Of a stretch of 64,000 nucleotides of DNA, positions 63,257 through 64,000 are shown in pieces. Position numbers and translations under genes: made by a program. Position 1 is the stretch's first letter, and every line of letters starts with the position of its first letter. This stretch comes from Paraburkholderia hiiakae (GTDB lineage: Bacteria > Pseudomonadota > Gammaproteobacteria > Burkholderiales > Burkholderiaceae). The stretch is from NCBI RefSeq assembly GCF_904848665.1, contig NZ_CAJHCQ010000029.1, forward strand, positions 17,348-81,347, in the 5' to 3' direction. Under the pieces are notes generated by a model. The model saw only the letters and a program-made list of their open reading frames with translations, had not been told where the DNA came from and did not search any database.

Positions 63257-63323
63257 CTTGCGTCGCTTTCTTGCATCTATTCGCCGCAGAATCGCGCGAA
63301 TGAAATGTATTCCAACGCGACAA

Positions 63324-63350
63324 CAGTTCCAGCAGAACCTGCCGGAACTG
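63324..63350. repeat. Hairpin beside the tRNA-Leu fragment
   Basis: CAGTTCC (63324-63330) pairs with GGAACTG (63344-63350), and GCAG with CTGC inside, with one A/C mismatch and an AAC loop. It is immediately followed by the tRNA-like fragment at 63353-63379. Confidence 0.5.
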
Positions 63351-63352
63351 CT

Positions 63353-63379
63353 ATTAGTGCCCAGGGTGGGACTCGAACC
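63353..63379 (-). other. tRNA-Leu 3' end fragment, possible old attachment site
   Basis: The minus strand reads GGTTCGAGTCCCACCCTGGGCAC then TA, matching the T-loop and acceptor stem end of a bacterial tRNA-Leu (TTCGAxTCCCxCCCTGGGCACCA). The rest of the tRNA is absent and the T-stem left arm does not pair, so it is not a gene. Integrases often leave such 3' copies, so it may mark an old integration site. Confidence 0.55.
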
Positions 63380-63777
63380 GCATGCCTTTCAGGGTTGTAT
63401 CGCGATAAGGTCGGCACGGGCAGAGAGTTGTGTCATGATATGGATTCCTACATGACCAACGAATAGAACTTCTCGGCAGCAGTTCGCGCGATGCCATGGA
63501 CAGCTATCGGACGAAGATCCGATAGCGCCACCGAACTTCGATGGTTAGCCTGACGGCTCGTCTGTTTGCCTGTCGTTGCGACGGAAACCATATTTCCGGT
63601 ATCTGGGGCATCGTTTGTGCAATCGCTGCGCGTATTGTTTTTCACTCCAGGCCGAACGCGTTGCGCGCGGGCCGTGAGGTCAGCACAAGCCTCGTGCTTC
63701 GGGAGCAGCCGCGATGAATACCAGGAATGACGAACACACGCGCCGGCGCTGACCAGGATTTACGCCGCCGCAAACGA

Positions 63778-63815
63778 CAGAACCCCGGTTCTCGTTGGGA
63801 GAGACCGGGGTTCTG
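63778..63815 (-). terminator. rRNA operon terminator
   Basis: CAGAACCCCGGT (63778-63789) pairs perfectly with ACCGGGGTTCTG (63804-63815). On the minus strand it lies 18 bases after the 5S rRNA 3' end, in the usual place of an rrn terminator in this family. A short T-run does not follow closely. Nothing else was recognised in 63380-63777. Confidence 0.75.
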
Positions 63816-63833
63816 GACGTTACAGCATAAGGA

Positions 63834-63948
63834 GCCTGACGATTACCTACTTTCACACGGGCAATCCGCACTATCATCGGCGTGGAGTCGTTTCACGGTC
63901 CTGTTCGGGATGGGAAGGGGTGGGACCAACTCGCTATGGTCATCAGGC
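63834..63948 (-). rRNA. rrf: 5S ribosomal RNA
   Basis: The minus strand starts TGCCTGATGACCATAGCGAG, continues with the conserved loop CCCATCCCGAACAGG, and ends GTAGGTAATCGTCAGGC. The 5' and 3' ends (GCCTGATGA and CGTCAGGC) pair as the terminal helix. Length about 115 bases. The 23S rRNA must lie just beyond the right edge, upstream on the minus strand; the last 50 bases are the 23S-5S spacer. The exact ends are uncertain by one or two bases. Confidence 0.95.
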
Positions 63949-64000
63949 ATGACGGGTTGCTGCGTCGCGATGGGTTCTGGTCAACCCGGCGCCACAGCCA

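Noticed and set aside
63176..63466. 96-codon frame overlapping the end of the TSUP gene, terminator and tRNA fragment
   Set aside because: It runs through a terminator hairpin and a tRNA-like fragment and shows no coding character.

Overview
The window is high-GC DNA with long antisense shadow frames. Its gene content (LysR/IclR/AraC/Lrp regulators, many SDR enzymes, acyl-CoA catabolism, HdeA, hydantoinase genes, CBS-BON and BON proteins) and a 5S rRNA at the right edge suggest a Burkholderiaceae chromosome, most likely Paraburkholderia or Caballeronia. The genus is an inference from gene character, not from a search. No CRISPR array, intact insertion sequence, phage or origin was seen.

Layout. 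1-4.3 kb: end of an acyclic-terpene (atu-type) operon on the minus strand (carboxyltransferase, citronellyl-CoA-type dehydrogenase, partial hydratase), divergent from an IclR regulator, with a double TGTGCACA palindrome between them. 4.6-7.3 kb: a membrane protein, a decayed DUF1016/PDDEXK remnant and an AT-rich orphan gene with a caspase-like His...ACFSA pattern. 7.3-9.7 kb: an adenylate-forming enzyme, an HdeA-like periplasmic protein and a small ORF. 9.8-16.8 kb: a catabolic island (SDR, RidA-like, MhpD-like hydratase, PhzF, aldo/keto reductase, LivK-type binding protein) with a YheO/DauR-type regulator, an Lrp regulator, and shared TTCTACAA operators. 17-19.4 kb: ilvE-like and a short leuA without the regulatory domain.

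19.6-32.4 kb: a hydantoin-type locus transcribed leftward from a MalT-like LuxR regulator: hyuA, hyuB, M24 peptidase, outer-membrane protein, Asp/Glu/hydantoin racemase, MFS permease, an avidin-like protein and a BON protein. Five CGGGTAG/CTACCC boxes lie between the regulator and hyuA. 32.9-36.4 kb: a small acidic protein, a sedolisin (S53) peptidase and small exported proteins. 36.8-41.2 kb: a three-gene unit (acyl-CoA-dehydrogenase-like flavoprotein, leaderless PhnD-like protein, TusA-like/ferritin-like diiron fusion) next to a LysR gene. It matches no pathway I know and is the best candidate for an undescribed system. 41.3-48.3 kb: SDRs, an F420-like NADP oxidoreductase, a LysE exporter, DUF1349, a YafY (HTH-WYL) regulator with a VOC protein, and two more SDRs.

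48.7-49.5 kb is a decay zone with relics of kdpE, a LysR gene and a universal stress protein. 51.7-56.2 kb: AraC regulator, diiron ferritin-like protein, OsmC, DUF1326 and DUF2182, all on the plus strand. 56.7-61 kb: alpha/beta hydrolase, caspase-fold (C13-like) lipoprotein, CBS-CBS-BON protein and two small envelope proteins. 61.1-62 kb: relics of a LuxR-type regulator and a hybrid sensor kinase. 62.3-63.2 kb: a TSUP permease with a clear terminator. 63.3-64 kb: a tRNA-Leu 3' fragment beside a hairpin, then the rRNA operon terminator and 5S rRNA (minus strand).
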